Shown in pieces: positions 63,075 through 64,000 of a stretch of 64,000 nucleotides of DNA (within the stretch, counting starts at the first letter, position 1; every line of letters begins with the position of its first letter). The notes under the pieces were generated by a model. The model ran no database searches. It was given only the letters and a program-made list of their open reading frames with translations, and had not been told where the DNA came from. Where the stretch lies: contig NZ_SBJH01000062.1 in NCBI RefSeq assembly GCF_004368405.1, forward strand, positions 1 through 64,000, in the 5' to 3' direction. The position numbers were made by a program, and so were the translations under genes. The stretch comes from Olivibacter sp. XZL3. Lineage in GTDB: Bacteria > Bacteroidota > Bacteroidia > Sphingobacteriales > Sphingobacteriaceae.

Positions 63075-64000
63075 GATTGTAAATATTCAGTTTTATTCCT
63101 TCGTCTTTCACAAGTTGCTGAAATGACTCCTTCAAGACATGCACCTCTTCTGAAGAGGCACCCTGCAGCGGAGGCATTACATGTGGCTCACATAAACCAA
63201 CAGACTGCATTAATACTTTCAAAGCCCAGAGCGATTCGCCTAATGTTCTCCCTGTTTGGTAAAGGTTACCCAATAAATCCGATTGACGCTGATAATAATA
63301 CGCTTTTCCTTCTGATCCCTCTGCAACAGCCTGCGATAAACCGTCATAGATAGAAGGTGCCAAATTACCGGTGCTAGGTACCAAACCATCGCTGCCATGC
63401 AAAAGGCCATAAGCCGATTTCGCTGCCCAGCCGAGTAGATGGCTGAAGTCGGACCGATCGGCCCAACGTGCCAAGGATTCCTGAAGGCGTTCTTCTGAAC
63501 GCTCTGAATCTTTCGTCGCCACAATATTTTCATGTAAACTCAATTCGTCCAATAAAGGAAGCGGAATAGACATATGTGTTGTAGCCGGTATATTATAAAT
63601 AACCATGGGGCCAGCAATATGATCCGCTAATTGAAGAAAATACTTTTTAATCTCGTGTTCAGACAGTTTATAATAAAAAGGCAAGGTAGCCACTACCGCG
63701 TCCGCTCCAAACTCAAAGCACCGTTTTGAAAACTCGATCGTTTCCTTCATTGAATTGGACGATATGCCTACGTAGAGTTTATGTTCGGTAGATCGAATGC
63801 TGGCAACAGTCTCCAGATACTCTTGCTTTAATTGACTGGTGAGCAATGCAGACTCGCCTGTCGTACCCAAAATAAAAGGAGATGCGTTAAATTGTCTTAA
63901 ATTTTCTAAAATCCGGGCAACCGCTTCTCGGTCCAGTTGATAATTGGTATTAATCGGCGTAACTAAGGGAACAATGGTACCATGATATTTCTTTTTTGTT
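63067..64000 (-). CDS. DapA-family aldolase/lyase (dihydrodipicolinate synthase-like), 5' end outside the window
   Basis: The frame runs open to the right edge of the window, so about 311 residues are visible and the start lies beyond 64000. The first internal TTG at 63870 is not the start: the preceding codons read KKYHGTIVPLVTPINTNY, the classic DapA-family N-terminus. Family motifs are GTTGES, LPFYYKLSEHEIKKYF, VIYNIPATT with the catalytic Tyr, and IVATKDSE with the Schiff-base Lys. The family includes dihydrodipicolinate synthase, N-acetylneuraminate lyase and 2-keto-3-deoxy sugar acid aldolases. The operon with a PdxA-type dehydrogenase and sugar-acid kinase argues for a catabolic aldolase or dehydratase and not lysine synthesis (inference). 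Confidence 0.88.
   Translation of the reverse strand, partial: TKKKYHGTIVPLVTPINTNYQLDREAVARILENLRQFNASPFILGTTGESALLTSQLKQEYLETVASIRSTEHKLYVGISSNSMKETIEFSKRCFEFGADAVVATLPFYYKLSEHEIKKYFLQLADHIAGPMVIYNIPATTHMSIPLPLLDELSLHENIVATKDSERSEERLQESLARWADRSDFSHLLGWAAKSAYGLLHGSDGLVPSTGNLAPSIYDGLSQAVAEGSEGKAYYYQRQSDLLGNLYQTGRTLGESLWALKVLMQSVGLCEPHVMPPLQGASSEEVHVLKESFQQLVKDEGIKLNIYNHA

Noticed and set aside
62853-63353. 166-codon open frame on the plus strand across the PdxA- and DapA-type genes
   Set aside because: It is antisense to two well-supported overlapping genes and its translation has no protein-like features.
63067-63870. DapA-like gene starting at the TTG at 63870
   Set aside because: The frame stays open to the window edge and the upstream codons encode the conserved DapA N-terminus, so the gene is cut by the edge and does not start there.

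Overview
The window comes from a Bacteroidota chromosome, most likely a Sphingobacteriaceae-type soil or freshwater organism (lineage inferred from gene style, not from a marker gene). The evidence is five SusC/SusD outer-membrane import pairs, FecI-type ECF sigma factors paired with FecR anti-sigma factors carrying a C-terminal DUF4974-type domain, a one-protein hybrid two-component system, and promoters of the Bacteroidota form TTTG-N19-TAnnTTTG. No rRNA, tRNA, CRISPR array or intact insertion sequence was seen.

Layout. 1-2245 (minus): a candidate bacteriocin-like secreted protein with a double-glycine-type leader, translationally coupled to the first of three tandem paralogues of a small membrane protein (possible immunity genes). 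2793-3884: an acyltransferase-3 membrane enzyme. 4043-12173 (minus), locus A: ECF sigma, FecR, SusC, SusD and an endonuclease/exonuclease/phosphatase-fold hydrolase, closed by a terminator. 12460-20901 (plus), divergent locus B: sigma, FecR, SusC, SusD and a metallophosphoesterase with FG-GAP-like repeats. 21150-30274 (plus), locus C: sigma, FecR, SusC, SusD, a PHP-type hydrolase and a PI-PLC-like phosphodiesterase. 30446-39341: mixed genes (GNAT, TonB-like, a truncated Oar-type receptor, an ECF sigma with a coiled-coil membrane protein, HTH, DUF748-like, PLDc_N, carboxypeptidase-like regulatory domain). 39404-48014 (minus), locus D: sigma, FecR, SusC, SusD and a GDPD-like/alkaline-phosphatase fusion. 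48166-58940 (minus), locus E: SusC, SusD, a GH16 glycanase and a hybrid two-component sensor-regulator. 59221-64000 (minus): a DapA-family aldolase/lyase (cut by the window edge), PdxA-type dehydrogenase, DUF1537-type sugar-acid kinase and a sodium:solute symporter.

How it fits together. Loci A to D share one plan: an ECF sigma and a FecR sense import through an STN-bearing SusC, a SusD lipoprotein captures ligand, and each operon ends in an exported hydrolase whose fold usually cuts phosphoesters. Four different phosphoesterase folds in one 44-kb stretch suggest a region devoted to organic phosphorus or phosphodiester/phospholipid substrates (inference). Locus E has a SusC without an STN domain and is accompanied by a hybrid two-component system and a GH16 enzyme, as in a beta-glucan utilisation locus. 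The last operon resembles four-carbon acid sugar (threonate/erythronate) catabolism with an added DapA homologue.

Non-coding structure includes two copies of a 39-nt hairpin differing by one compensatory base pair (20990-21028, 39350-39388), hairpins inside operons B and C, and a 163-bp element bounded by 22-bp imperfect inverted repeats (59057-59219).
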